DNA of 64,000 nucleotides from positions 12,322,321 to 12,386,320 of the forward strand of contig NC_092578.1 in assembly GCF_037975245.1 (NCBI RefSeq). The letters run 5' to 3'. Each line of letters starts with the position of its first letter. Within the stretch, counting starts at the first letter, position 1. The translations under genes and the position numbers were made by a program. This DNA is from Apostichopus japonicus (taxonomy: Eukaryota > Echinodermata > Holothuroidea > Aspidochirotida > Stichopodidae). Of this stretch, positions 54,568-64,000 are shown piece after piece. Under the pieces are notes generated by a model, which was not told the origin of the DNA, did no database searches, and was given only the letters and a program-made list of their open reading frames with translations.

Positions 54568-54860
54568 AGCCAGCAGTTATGATTTTTTATTTCATCAATG
54601 GCCTGCAACCCCCCCACTTCTGACAAGAAATCTCCGCCACTGGAAGTGAGTGCCAGTGGGTACAAATGTATCGAAAACAATTCCGAACAAAAGTGCAGTC
54701 GCGAAAGATTGGGTGTCTGACTGACACTGACCGTATCGATGACGAGTAGCGCGAGGGTAGGGTACAAGGCAGCAGTTGAAAATTTCTGGCTTCAATACCC
54801 ATCCAGTTGGATTTTCAGCCACGACACCCCCCTAACCATCAGGCCTTAGCTACGTCCCTG

Positions 54861-54976
54861 GATGAACCCACCTTACTATCACCCGGCCGGGAATCGAACC
54901 CGGAACCTCCCGATTGCTAAGCCTCATATTGTTTCAAATGCCACCGCCTTTATCCACTCGGCCACAGTACCGGTAT
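54861..54976 (-). mobile_element. SINE copy A, tRNA-Ser-like head half
   Basis: On the minus strand it begins ACCGGTACTGTGGCCGAGTG (A box) and has a TTTGAAA anticodon loop (UGA, Ser-like). It also has a long variable arm and the B box GGTTCGATTCCC. This is the class II tRNA layout of a tRNA-Ser-derived SINE. It continues into the body at GATGAACC, the duplicated 8-bp hAT target. Rejoined length is about 295 bp, equal to the intact copy. Confidence 0.85.
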
Positions 54977-55637
54977 TCAGTACTCGGACGCAATAGTACT
55001 CGTACTTGTACTCGATTTAAAGTACTTTGCGCTTAGCAGGACGAGCACTTTGCAAGCATTACATGAACAAATAGTATGTGAAGCTAACGTTACAACAGGA
55101 GACACATTTTTTCAATGCTTTTCAGTGGCATTAAGTTCTAATTATGATCATTACTCATACGCCTCTATCCTAGAAGTAATATACATGTAGCATAGCGTAC
55201 TTCCACATACGTCTATAGGTTGTGATGAGTGATGTTTGGTCAACTTGCTAACGCGCGGAACAATATTAGTAGCGTGCTTCCAGTATTACTATTATGATTA
55301 CTATTATGAGCACGTCATGAAGTTGCTTGATATTGCAGTGTTGTCATCCCAATATCTTTTATAATATCTGATAATTTGTAATATTCAGTCATTCTGAATT
55401 GTGGATCGTCTGATCATCTTAGATGGGTGATATATTGAGGGCATCTCAGTTTTGGTGAACAGTTGTGTTGTATAGGAATGATGGCAAAAATACCTGTTGC
55501 AAAGAACACATAGGCCTATTTTGTCCAAAATAAAAACCCCGCCAAAGATAAAAGAAGTCAATACAAAAATGCAATATGAATCAAATGCTGTCAAACTTTG
55601 AGCTGTTATATGTAAGCATGTGTGTTACGCCGCAAAA

Positions 55638-56005
55638 CAAGGGCGTAGGAACCGGGGGGCTGGGGGGCGCCAGCCCCCCAGTGAAAAATGTGGAGAGGCG
55701 GAAGTATCATTCCGCCCCCCCCCCCCGGTTCGCAAGTCAGAAAACCCCTTTTTCATTTCCAAATGAGAAAAAAAATCTCATTTGGAGCACCAAATTGCAT
55801 CTAAGGCCAGGTGAAAATACAAAATTAAGTTTACAAAATGCAGTGAGTGTTGAAGTGTGCTATATTGCACCAAACTGCATCTGAGGCCACCTGGAAATGC
55901 AAAAAATTCAAAGGGGAGGGGGACACCCCCTCCCCTTAGACCCCTCCCCCAGGCCGGCCATCAGTCTTCAGCCCCCCCACTCAAAAGTACCTTCCTACGC
56001 CACTG
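55638..56005. mobile_element. hAT-type MITE (368 bp)
   Basis: It starts CAAGGGCGTAGGAACC and ends GGTACCTTCCTACGCCACTG-like on inspection of 55987-56005 (inverse CAGTGGCGTAGGAAGG). It is flanked by the 8-bp direct repeat CCGCAAAA at 55630-55637 and 56006-56013. Internal features are a GGCGGAA/TTCCGCC hairpin around a poly(C) run, two copies of a CACCAAAnTGCATCTnAGGCCA block, and a GGGGAGGGGG/CCCCCTCCCC palindrome. It has no coding capacity. Confidence 0.85.
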
Positions 56006-56049
56006 CCGCAAAATGTAATAATTGACTCAATATGTAATCTTAACCAGTT

Positions 56050-56232
56050 ATGAAATTTATGAACTTTTGCCGGAAAATGCAATGTTTCGAGAACCTGGTG
56101 TCAACGCGGGTTTTCGAGTTTGAAACTGCCCCATCCGACAGTGGCTACGAATCAAGTTGTGAATATCAGAAAATTACTTTTAAAAGGTGTGAAGACTCGC
56201 TCAAAAAGAAACGTCTAATGCCGGTAATCTGA
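56050..56232 (+). CDS. Short open frame with DSGYES motif, possible exon
   Basis: A 60-codon frame starting ATG in a locally CpG-richer island just after the hAT-type MITE at 55638-56005. It encodes MKFMNFCRKMQCFENL, then TAPSDSGYESSCEYQ and a Lys/Arg-rich end. DSGxxS is the phosphodegron form recognised by beta-TrCP in other proteins. A GTAATC after CCG near 56225 could be a donor, which would make this a first exon. No family is recognised and no partner exon is seen. It may equally be chance. Confidence 0.25.
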   Translation: MKFMNFCRKMQCFENLVSTRVFEFETAPSDSGYESSCEYQKITFKRCEDSLKKKRLMPVI

Positions 56233-57149
56233 TCAACAGAAGTGTTAAACACCGCCATCGATCCCAGAAAATACACACACACAGCTTGCTACCGTCGGTA
56301 ATTAGACACTAGTGTACAGTCAGTACATATAGCTGCGGTCAATACCCACAGCACAGTGTACAAACAATACAGCGATGGACATCTCAGGTCCAGCTAAATA
56401 TAACAAGGTATCACAATTCACTACTGTACAGTCTGCATTTTGTAGCGACATGAACAAAACGTCACTTGCAAGCAACGGAAAGTTAACTTTTTCAGATGGG
56501 CGCACACGGTTTCGGGTCTTCAATGCCTTATTATATATGTAGGCTTATAATAGGCTATTCGGCAAGGAATCACAACACAACTTTGCGTTCTGGTTCGTAA
56601 CATCATCAGTCTCATTACATTATCGGTAGTTATTACATTATCAGTCAGTCACAATATACTTGCTCCATCTTAAACCTCGCAGAACCCTTTTAGCCCCATA
56701 GATAGAACATTTATGTTAATTCCAGTTAATATTCAGAGCACACATTGCTGTTGTCTTGGTTGAGACAGGTCATTTATTTTACATATTACATTTCTCATTA
56801 ACTGTTTTATTACATTTTGCATCAAAAGTTACTACATTTTCCGTTAAGATTAGATCTTGTGGCGAAAATTTATTACATATCTGGTTACGATTAAATTGTG
56901 TGTCAGTTATAAAATTTGGTGGCATAACACATATGTGCATACAATAATCTTCATGCTTCTATAGTTAAAAAGTACGGATCATGTTCAACCCGTTTGTATG
57001 ACAGACAGGTACTGATAAAAATCATTCAACATCTCAGGGATATTTCCAGGGACAGGGACTGTAAAAACCTGGGACAGTCCATGAAATCGGGGGACAATTT
57101 CTAGGGCAACTTCGGTGGACGATACAGGAAATTCATTAATTAATTACTT

Positions 57150-57441
57150 AATAAGCAGCAGTTATTGTTACGATGCTTGAGCGACCACAATTGTGAGAAG
57201 AGCCCACAAGGGCTTATGGATTACAACTTACATGTCAGGTAGCTGCCAATTCAACATTTAACTCAAATTTGGAATCTTTTCAAATTAGAAAGTCATTTCA
57301 GAAGGGAAAACCGTAGATTGCTCTTGGATGAAAAAAACACCTTACTATGACCCGGCGGGGTATCGAACCCAGAATCTCCCGATTGCTAAGCCTCATTGCT
57401 TCAAATGCGACCTCCTTTATCCATTCCACCACAGCACCGGT
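57150..57441 (-). mobile_element. SINE copy B, intact tRNA-Ser-derived SINE
   Basis: 292 bp, head at 57441 with ACCGGTGCTGTGG, TTTGAAG anticodon loop (UGA) and B box GGTTCGATACCC. The body and tail are the same as copy A, ending in a TTATTAAGTAATTAATT-type tail. It is the uninterrupted reference that proves copy A was split by insertion. Pol III transcription from the internal A/B boxes is the family rule. Confidence 0.85.
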
Positions 57442-57490
57442 CATCAGGAATGACCCTGACAAGTTGATAACGTCTGTTCACCCAGCCGAT

Positions 57491-57785
57491 TCACACAGAG
57501 ATTACAGTAACTACTGTAAATATTAATAAAGTTTTGTACCACAGTAAATACTGAATTGTACTGACAAATCTGATGAATCGGTAGCTTGTGCTATTAGGTT
57601 TCACAGTAAGAACTGAGCATATGTGTAATCCCAACAAATCCCAACAACTGGATTTGTTGGAATTTCACATATTCGCAGTTCTTACTGTAATCCTAATAGC
57701 ACATTCTACCGATTTATAGCACGATTCAGTTTTTACTTTGGTACAAAACTTTAAGATTTACAGTAGTAACTGTGTTCCCTGTGAG
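57491..57785. mobile_element. Fold-back (near-palindromic) MITE
   Basis: The left half (57491-57637) is closely complementary to the right half read backwards. Paired blocks include GTTACTACTGTAAAT, AAAGTTTTGTACCA, ACCGATT/AATCGGT, TGTGCTATTAGG and AGTAAGAACTG. The centre is AACAACTGGATTTGTTGG. Transcripts would form a roughly 140-bp imperfect hairpin. No target duplication could be fixed, so the exact ends are uncertain. Confidence 0.75.
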
Positions 57786-60700
57786 TATTGGGTTGTTCAT
57801 CTTAGATTAACAATTACTTAAGACAATAGGCATCATAGTCAAAATGAAAAGAAAATCAAGAAAACACAATTGCATATCAGTTCTTGTATTCTTGCCAAGT
57901 TTATGAACAATGTACCACTATTGCACTGCCATTAGCACAGGAACTAGAAGCATGCAAATATAGGCTAGTTATATGGGAGGGGGTAGGGTTGGAGAGGCAG
58001 AGGTGTATCAAATAATACCCCAACATGTCCAATAGTGATACCTTTTGGTTTACTTCGGTTAACTTCTGAATGTAAGTATTTAATTTCTGGTCAATCTGTA
58101 GTAAACACTGTAGATTTTGAGAGGAACCCAGCACGATTGAGAGAAACCTATTATTCTCCCCCCCCCGCCCCCTCCCTCCAAACAGGGTACACACCATTGT
58201 CTCAAAATGTATCAGAAAAACCTGGTCAGTCATATTTTCCCAGCTAATCTACATCAAATAATATTATGGATAAAAATAAACATGAAATGTTCATTACATA
58301 AACTTTCTAAAATATTGCAATATCTGAGTACTGTTTACATTATTATCAGTGATGAACAACAGGTGTACTCAAATCTAACTTATTGCTTTACCAACAATTC
58401 TTCACCTTGCCCCCTCCCCAATCAAAGTAACTATCTTCAGGTATTACTGTGCACACCCAACAATATTTTTGATGTTGTTAATAGTATTTTGCACTATGTT
58501 TGGTTCTCACCTGTTGGTGTTCCATACAATAAACAATCCATGCATTCTGCTGGTATCATAAACAACAGTGAGTGTACCAAACTCTAATTCAACACTGCCA
58601 AACCGCCCACCAGGTAAACTGTCAAGTTTCTTGATTATTTCTGCATACTTTAGTTTTTCTTCAAAAAACAAAATATTCCTCTATGATAAAATGATAGGAA
58701 ATGCTGCAACCCTCAGTGAGAAATTAATATAAAATTGAGGGTATGGGGTTGGTCAGCTCTTAAATACATTCTGCATATGAGGATCAGTCATATCCTGCAA
58801 TTGCCACAAAATATTCAACAGAAAGCATAATTGAACGAGTTCACTCACAGTGAAGAGTTAGACTCCAAGTGGCTTGAATTATATTATATATCAACAAAGA
58901 CTTATTAAGTCCCAAACACACAGAGCTGGGGTACATGACAAAGTGAAACCCAGCTTTGCATCAATGACTGTGGTAGTGGGGTAAAGGTCTTTTGCCAAGG
59001 GGAAAATGCAAAGTAAAAATTAAAAAAGACTGAGGAAAACTGGGTAAAAGCAACAATACAGCTAATTTAAATGACAATATTACCTGATTTGTTAACTTAA
59101 TCTGCTCACTCATATAGCTCCCCCACGAAAATCGCTTCTAACAAAATTAAATTTGCCATCAGTACTATACATACTAAACATACTTTTTTTTTTACAAAAT
59201 AACACTTTAAGCTGAATTAGTGTTCACCACACACAAAGTAGAAACCACATTACCATAGACCAAAATCTGTTCAGAAATGGACGATGACAACACCACCATC
59301 TACAGATATATATATAAACCTTGAAGAACAACTCCACTCAAAGTTATGAAGCAGATTAACCTTTTCATAATAGATTTACAAACAGGTTTCAGAAGTGATC
59401 GGATACATAAACTTATCTATAACAGGTCAGTGATGTTGCTATGGGATCCAGCCTCCACTAGTATGGATTCAGTAATGATAAATGCACACAAATTTGTTAC
59501 TCTCTCAATTAAAAGTACAAATAAATTCTGATAGAATGAACATCTAACCAAAAAGATATTTCATAGGTTATCTGTTTATTCATTTACTGGTAGGGCCATT
59601 CACAGGGTCCACAGCTTATTTCCTTAAGGAAAACTGAGGACAATATTTGCTACAAGATGCAGAAAATGCATCGGTTTGTTGCTACCAAAAGAGAAAAAGA
59701 AAGCAAAAACAGAGGTAAATTTGCTATAAAAATCAGTAGAATTTTATCCTGACTACCCCCTCCTCTACCTGTTGGTTTGCCTGCAAATATGAATAATTAA
59801 TGATTAATATTAATATACAAAGATACAAATCCAACCATCATTATTCATCTATGTGGGACAGATAACTATCATCGACAACTTCCCCACACAGCAAAGAAGA
59901 ATTCTATTTCATTTGGCAGATATCACAGATTTGATGTTTCCTTCACACACAAGGCTGCAGACTTGGGCAAGTCTAAAATATGACATCATCAAGCCAAATG
60001 TGCTTCCATGTCTAATGTTTTTCTTTATTCAATTATGTGATGGAGATGCTAATCCTAACCTATTGAGCAGTTTACAAGAACTAATGACATCATATTAGTG
60101 TCAATGTCAACACTCTTAACATTTTACCTTGAATAAATGAAAAGAAAACGGACATAGAAGAGTGCAAGGCTGCAGATCCTAGTGGCAATATTACATCACA
60201 GAATTATGACAGCTCCCAGACAGAACATTATTATATACTACCATATCTCCCAAAGGGTGCAAGATCTTTCTTAGCTGTTTAAGGGTGTTGTTCTTCATAA
60301 AGATCTCTCTCATGTAAACTAAAGATGATGGTTTGATTTGGATACATTTAAAGTATGGAGCACAGTAAAGTACAGAATAGATAGAGATATGTTTATTTCT
60401 TACACAGAATTATGATTTTATCTTTTAATCATTTCTATATACTCATATTTGTAGGTAACATCGGTTGATAATGTCATATTATTGCATCATCTGGAAGTTG
60501 ATTCATATAATGCATTTAATAAATCTTTTTGGAATCCTGTTTTGACATTGCCACTGTCTTCCAACTATTTCGATTTTTTTTCTTTCCTTTTTTTTAAGGT
60601 AAATTTTACCTCAAATTATTATATTATTGTTTTTCTCAGTGAAGCAGTGTTTGAAAATCTCAGAAAATTTTGTTTGGAAACTCAATGAAGCTATTTATCA

Positions 60701-61545
60701 CCACAAAGGAACTTATGACCGAGCAATGCAATGTTTAGTAATAGAAGAAGAGTTAACATTACCTTATTTACTGTTACTATGATAATATTTTCTAAATATA
60801 TAAACTTTTTACATTTATTTCATAGAATTCTTGGAAGCTGCAAAGAGAGTACTACTTGCATAATGCTAGTATTAAACATGCAATAGGAAAATAATATGTA
60901 AAAGGTATTTAAAATACATCAATGTTTGAACACAGTTAACAAGGCCTACAACAATTCTTAGTGGTTACAAATAAACAGTGAGGGCAGTCTTTATGGTTGA
61001 TAGTAATCACATACAGCTAACTTTAAAATCTCCTGTTTACAGATGATATGTCACATGGCCTCCATTTTGGTGTCGACAAAGCTAATTACCTGATAATTAC
61101 CTTATCCAATCATGGTATGTTATTATCCTGATGCCTTTCCTTGTGCAGATGACTGGCTACAGCCTATCACAATGCTGTCATTAACAACTACCAAACCTAC
61201 ACCCATTTGTCTGTGATTTATAATGGATACACCACCAAACTTTACTCCCTCTCAAAGGAATCACATCCAGTTTGTGGGAATTATTCCTCACATTTACAAT
61301 GGTAATAACTGATAACCAAATTTAGTGATTGTCTGACTTGATATCCGAATCATAAACTAATATAAAGCAAACATTCAGCAGTAGACAAATCATTGCATTG
61401 TATGACGCACAGCCTCATTAGAAACAAACGAAAGCCAAATCCACGTTTTAATCAATGAGTAAGACAACAGCTATGATGTTAAAGTACATTTCATTTGAAG
61501 ACAACATGCAAAGATAGCACCCAACACATTTTGTAGGGTCTACCA
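57786..61545. other. Intergenic AT-rich stretch
   Basis: No coding exon, RNA gene or mobile element recognised. Short open frames (for example 58207-58587 on the plus strand) have low-complexity AT-driven composition. The 3' UTR of the minus-strand gene ending at 61600 occupies the right end. Confidence 0.5.
60824..60829 (-). promoter_or_regulatory. Possible polyadenylation signal for the 61.6-kb gene
   Basis: AATAAA on the minus strand (TTTATT on the plus strand), about 770 bp downstream of the TGA. A closer variant ATTAAA lies at 61452-61447. Either could end the transcript, and nothing in the sequence decides between them. Confidence 0.3.
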
Positions 61546-61602
61546 ACGTCCTAACTCCTGTTCATAGCTCCAGAGGTCATCGTCGTTGTGCCAACGTCCT
61601 CA
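61546..61602 (-). repeat. Tandem copy of terminal coding sequence and stop
   Basis: The last 45-48 bp of the 61.6-kb gene (ACGATGATCTCTGGAGCTAT, GAACAGGAGTGAGGACGTTGG) are repeated immediately downstream with a few changes (GTTAGGACG in place of GTGAGGACG). The duplicate is outside the frame because the first TGA stops translation. Confidence 0.85.
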
Positions 61603-61786
61603 CTCCTGTTCATAGCTCCAGAGATCATCGTCATCATCACCACCAAAACCAAACAACCAGCTGGATACCACCGACTTGGCATTATTCCAGACCTCTCCCA
61701 CAGCCTTTCCAGTGTTTGATACAGCGTCGCTGGTCTTGCTGATGACGTTGTTTAAATTCTTGCCTCGTTCAGAATTTTGAATTGCA
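61600..61786 (-). CDS. Terminal exon of an unidentified gene (acidic, Trp-rich C-terminus)
   Basis: Acceptor AACTTCAG, one base completing a split Ser codon, then 61 codons and TGA at 61602-61600. The protein reads AIQNSERGKNLNNVISKTSD, AVSNTGKAVGEVWNNAKSVV, SSWLFGFGG, an Asp run and LWSYEQE. The middle is an amphipathic helix with repeated small residues (SDAVSNTGKAVG), and the end is acidic with aromatic residues. I do not recognise the family. Coding status rests on frame continuity with the upstream exon and on strongly protein-like composition. A 48-bp copy of its last codons and stop lies just downstream at 61546-61594. Confidence 0.75.
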
Positions 61787-63025
61787 CTGAAGTTTAAAAG
61801 AAAACAATTCTCAGATCAATCTAGAAGAAGATTGTTTTTTTTACAAAACTGTGACAGGTGAAAGGCTTTATTCCTGTCATCATTTGAACTCACTGGTAAT
61901 TAAGGAATTTAAAGCCTTTAACAATCTCCGAAGAATTTGGCATTATAATACAAATCGTCACCACCGCTTGAATCCCGCCTCATTCAAAAATTGCAAACTC
62001 TATATGGAACTACCATCTTGTGGTCATTTAATGTCCAATCTGTGATAAAAATTTAGTTTTAAAGCCTTGAAAACTTCACATCACTCCTCTCTTAGTCAAG
62101 TTTCCTGTCAGACCTACAACTTTTGAAGAGTTGGAATCACTGCTTATAAGCTGCTTATTACTAGGAATTACTTTTAATAGCAGGCCATAGAGACATCTCC
62201 CCCCCCACTCCCCCCTCCCAACTCTTAGGAAACAAACAGGGGGTCTACTCTAAGAAAGCTTTGAAAATGAGAACCTGAATAGTTGTAACCGATGGCAAAG
62301 CTATACTATGCCATATTTTCATAGTGATCACACAAGCTTCCACCTGCACAAAAGAAAATTGTTTTGTAACAGGAAGACATTACATGAATTATGACTATGC
62401 AGCAGTAATGCACAAATTTAACCAGAATGAACACATTTCATGGTTCCTTGCCGCTGCTCATTGATTTGATTAACAGGGAACATTTCAAGTATGTTATGAT
62501 GAAGTATTCCCTTAAATTATGTGTACAAACTGTTGTTACCATAATTTGACATGCATAACACCACTTGAGGTCAACACATGAGCACCAAAATAATTAGGTT
62601 CACCTACTCAATAAAAATGGTAATGATCAATAATTGCCTTGTGAAGTTATTAATCATACAAACTTGTAATCTAAATAATGCAAAGCCACACCTCCTCATA
62701 AATACACATGTTATCAATTGCAACACACATTGCCATGTGTAGTCTACCTACCAATAACCAACTCAAGTTTGAAGAAACTCAAACTTGTGGTTGCCAAGTT
62801 ATTGCAATTGCAGATTTTGACATTTGACCCTGTGACCTTATTAATATTCATGATATGAGCACCCAAATCAATAGGGTTCATTAACTCATTACGGACCACC
62901 CACCCACCAAGTATTGCACTGATCAATCATTCCTTTGTTGAGTTATTGTGCATACAAACTAAACTGTTACACACACACATAAACGCACACACGCCAACCT
63001 GACGTCTAACTGAATCATATATTAC
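61787..63025 (-). other. Intron of the unidentified minus-strand gene
   Basis: Donor GTAATA at 63025, acceptor AACTTCAG at 61787. AT-rich, with a poly(C)-rich stretch near 62201-62220. Nothing else recognised. Confidence 0.6.
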
Positions 63026-63079
63026 CTGTTCCACCTGATCTTCATATCGTTAATGCTGAGCTGTCCATGACAGATGTGC
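63026..63079 (-). CDS. Penultimate exon of the same unidentified gene
   Basis: 54 nt between acceptor ACCTACAG and donor GTAATA. The phase is one base, 17 codons, two bases. It encodes HICHGQLSINDMKIRWN, and the split codon joins to Ser in the terminal exon (RWN-S-AIQNSERG). Earlier exons must lie beyond position 64000, because no coding exon in the right phase was found between here and the window end. Confidence 0.7.
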
Positions 63080-64000
63080 CTGTAGGTAAATCATAAGTGA
63101 AATAAAAATCAAAATGAAATCCAAGTGAAGCAGCTTGCATTGTTTCAACATAGCCATATTTCAGTGCAAACCAACAAGATGCAATCAGAAGATAAATACA
63201 TGTTACACCCATAGCTATGACCCTGGTACATCCATGACAGAATCAGGCTATGACCCTGGTACATGCATGACAGAAGCAGGCTATGTCCCTGGTACATCCA
63301 TGACAGAAGCAGGCTATGACCCTGGTACATCCATGACAGAAGCAGGCTATGACCTAGTACATCCATGACAAAAACAGGCTATGACCCTGGTACATCCATG
63401 ACAGAAGCAGGCTATGACCTAGTACATCCATGACAGAAACAGGCTATGAACCTAATACAGCCATGACAGAAGCAGGCTATGTCCCTGGTACATCCATGAC
63501 AGAAGCAGGCTATGACCTAGTACATCCATGACAAAAACAGGCTATGACCCTGGTACATCCATGACAGAAGCAGGCTATGTCCCTGGTACATCTGTGACAG
63601 AAGCAGGCTATGACCCTGGTACATCCATGACAGAAACAGGCTATGAACCTAATACAGCCATGACAGAAGCAGGCTATGTCCCTGGTACATCCATGACAGA
63701 AGCAGGCTATCACCCTGTCTGGAGGTACTAAACCCCAGCAAATACTTATATGTGTTTGCAATGTTGGACATGAAAGCTGCAAATCAATGCTACCTGATCT
63801 AGGGGACATATCTAGTTAAATTGAGAATACAAAACTTCCTCTGGTTCTGCTCACTTATGATGACTGAACAAATCAAGAAATAAATTAAGAGATTATTGCC
63901 TAGATTGGGATTTGGAACAGTTACTTCAGAGTGACAACTCTCATGTGATCCCTGGTTGTATATATGCAAGGGTACTCTGGCTTTTGAAATCCTGGGGTTA
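63080..64000. other. Right end of window: intron with minisatellite
   Basis: Apart from the 33-bp minisatellite (63208-63715), I see no exon in the phase needed to join the 63079 exon and no other feature. Confidence 0.45.
63208..63715 (+). repeat. 33-bp minisatellite, about 15 copies
   Basis: The unit is CTATGACCCTGGTACATCCA then TGACAGAAGCAGG, with 32-bp variants (GACCTAGTACATCC). Open frames read YDPGTSMTEAG repeats on the plus strand, but the 32-bp units shift the frame, so it is not a conserved protein repeat. A block of five units recurs at about 63370 and 63533. It lies upstream of the 63079 exon, presumably in an intron of that minus-strand gene. Confidence 0.92.

Larger units (their letters stand above)
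52706..54642. mobile_element. hAT-type element 2 (nested in element 1)
   Basis: Termini CAGTGGCGGAGA (52706-52717) and TCTCCGCCACTG (54631-54642) are perfect 12-bp inverted repeats, flanked by GAAGTGAG at 52698-52705 and 54643-54650. CCCCCC/GGGGGG blocks follow each terminus. No transposase-like frame survives. It is interrupted by element 3, which leaves about 1.37 kb of its own. A Lys/Glu-rich open frame at 53064-53246 lies within it and has no recognisable function. Confidence 0.88.
52008..54860. mobile_element. hAT-type element 1 (outer, inserted in SINE A)
   Basis: Ends are CAGGGACGT at 52008 and ACGTCCCTG ending at 54860, perfect 9-bp inverted termini with looser similarity inward (TAAGG). 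Flanking 8-bp duplication GATGAACC at 52000-52007 and 54861-54868. An 8-bp target duplication with CA-starting termini is the hAT superfamily hallmark. No transposase frame is seen, so it is non-autonomous. Its own sequence is about 0.9 kb, and the rest is element 2 nested within. Confidence 0.85.

Noticed and set aside
58207-58587. 126-codon plus-strand frame as a gene
   Set aside because: AT-driven composition, no domain, no splice or promoter support.
63135-63809. Open frames reading YDPGTSMTEAG or HGCTRVIACFC repeats
   Set aside because: They are frames across the 33-bp minisatellite. 32-bp units shift the frame, and both strands are open by chance.

Overview
This is a metazoan nuclear window: AT-rich, intron-dominated and repeat-laden. 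It holds ordinary GT-AG spliced genes with small exons in introns of up to about 20 kb, vertebrate-like protein families, tRNA-derived SINEs, hAT-type transposons, several minisatellites and many long poly(C)/poly(G) runs. Together these suggest a marine invertebrate, and I lean towards an echinoderm. That is an impression from word usage and repeat style, not a proof.

Gene layout. (1) Plus strand, 1471-36174: a complete coding set of 12 exons for a LRRFIP1/2 homologue (leucine-rich repeat flightless-interacting protein), 466 aa, with a 19.8-kb first coding intron. (2) Minus strand, 51024-42865: a complete 10-exon gene for D-3-phosphoglycerate dehydrogenase (PHGDH), 516 aa, with the NAD-binding motif and the Arg/Glu/His catalytic residues intact. 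All exon junctions of both genes were joined by hand and keep frame. The two genes converge tail to tail across about 6.7 kb. (3) Minus strand, 63079-61600: the last two coding exons of a third gene that I could not identify. Its 5' part lies beyond the window.

Repeats in the LRRFIP gene. Intron 1 carries a 75-bp minisatellite (14395-16310), a 175-bp duplication with a hairpin, and several smaller duplications. Intron 2 is largely a 61-bp G-rich minisatellite beginning about 45 bp after the donor, and it contains six perfect decoy donor sequences. Intron 4 has a TGTACATATG-type array and a candidate 18-nt microexon. The exon 11 acceptor region has been duplicated several times within its own intron.

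Intergenic 36.6-42.9 kb. Its clearest feature is a four-copy diverged repeat in which each copy carries a DR4-type (AGGTCA n4 AGGTCA) element.

Region 51-58 kb, upstream of PHGDH. This is the most structured part. It holds a U2-snRNA-like 5' domain fused to unrelated but strongly hairpin-forming sequence (51621-51797). Next to it is a four-level nest of mobile elements: a tRNA-Ser-type SINE is interrupted by a hAT element, that by a second hAT, and that by a third. Matching terminal inverted repeats and 8-bp target duplications support each level (the innermost duplication has one mismatch). A further hAT-type MITE (55638-56005), an intact second SINE copy (57150-57441) and a 300-bp fold-back element (57491-57785) follow.

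The two complete genes are not known to share a pathway. LRRFIP proteins are cytosolic coiled-coil adaptors in actin and innate-immune signalling. PHGDH opens the serine biosynthesis pathway. I see no operon or functional cluster.
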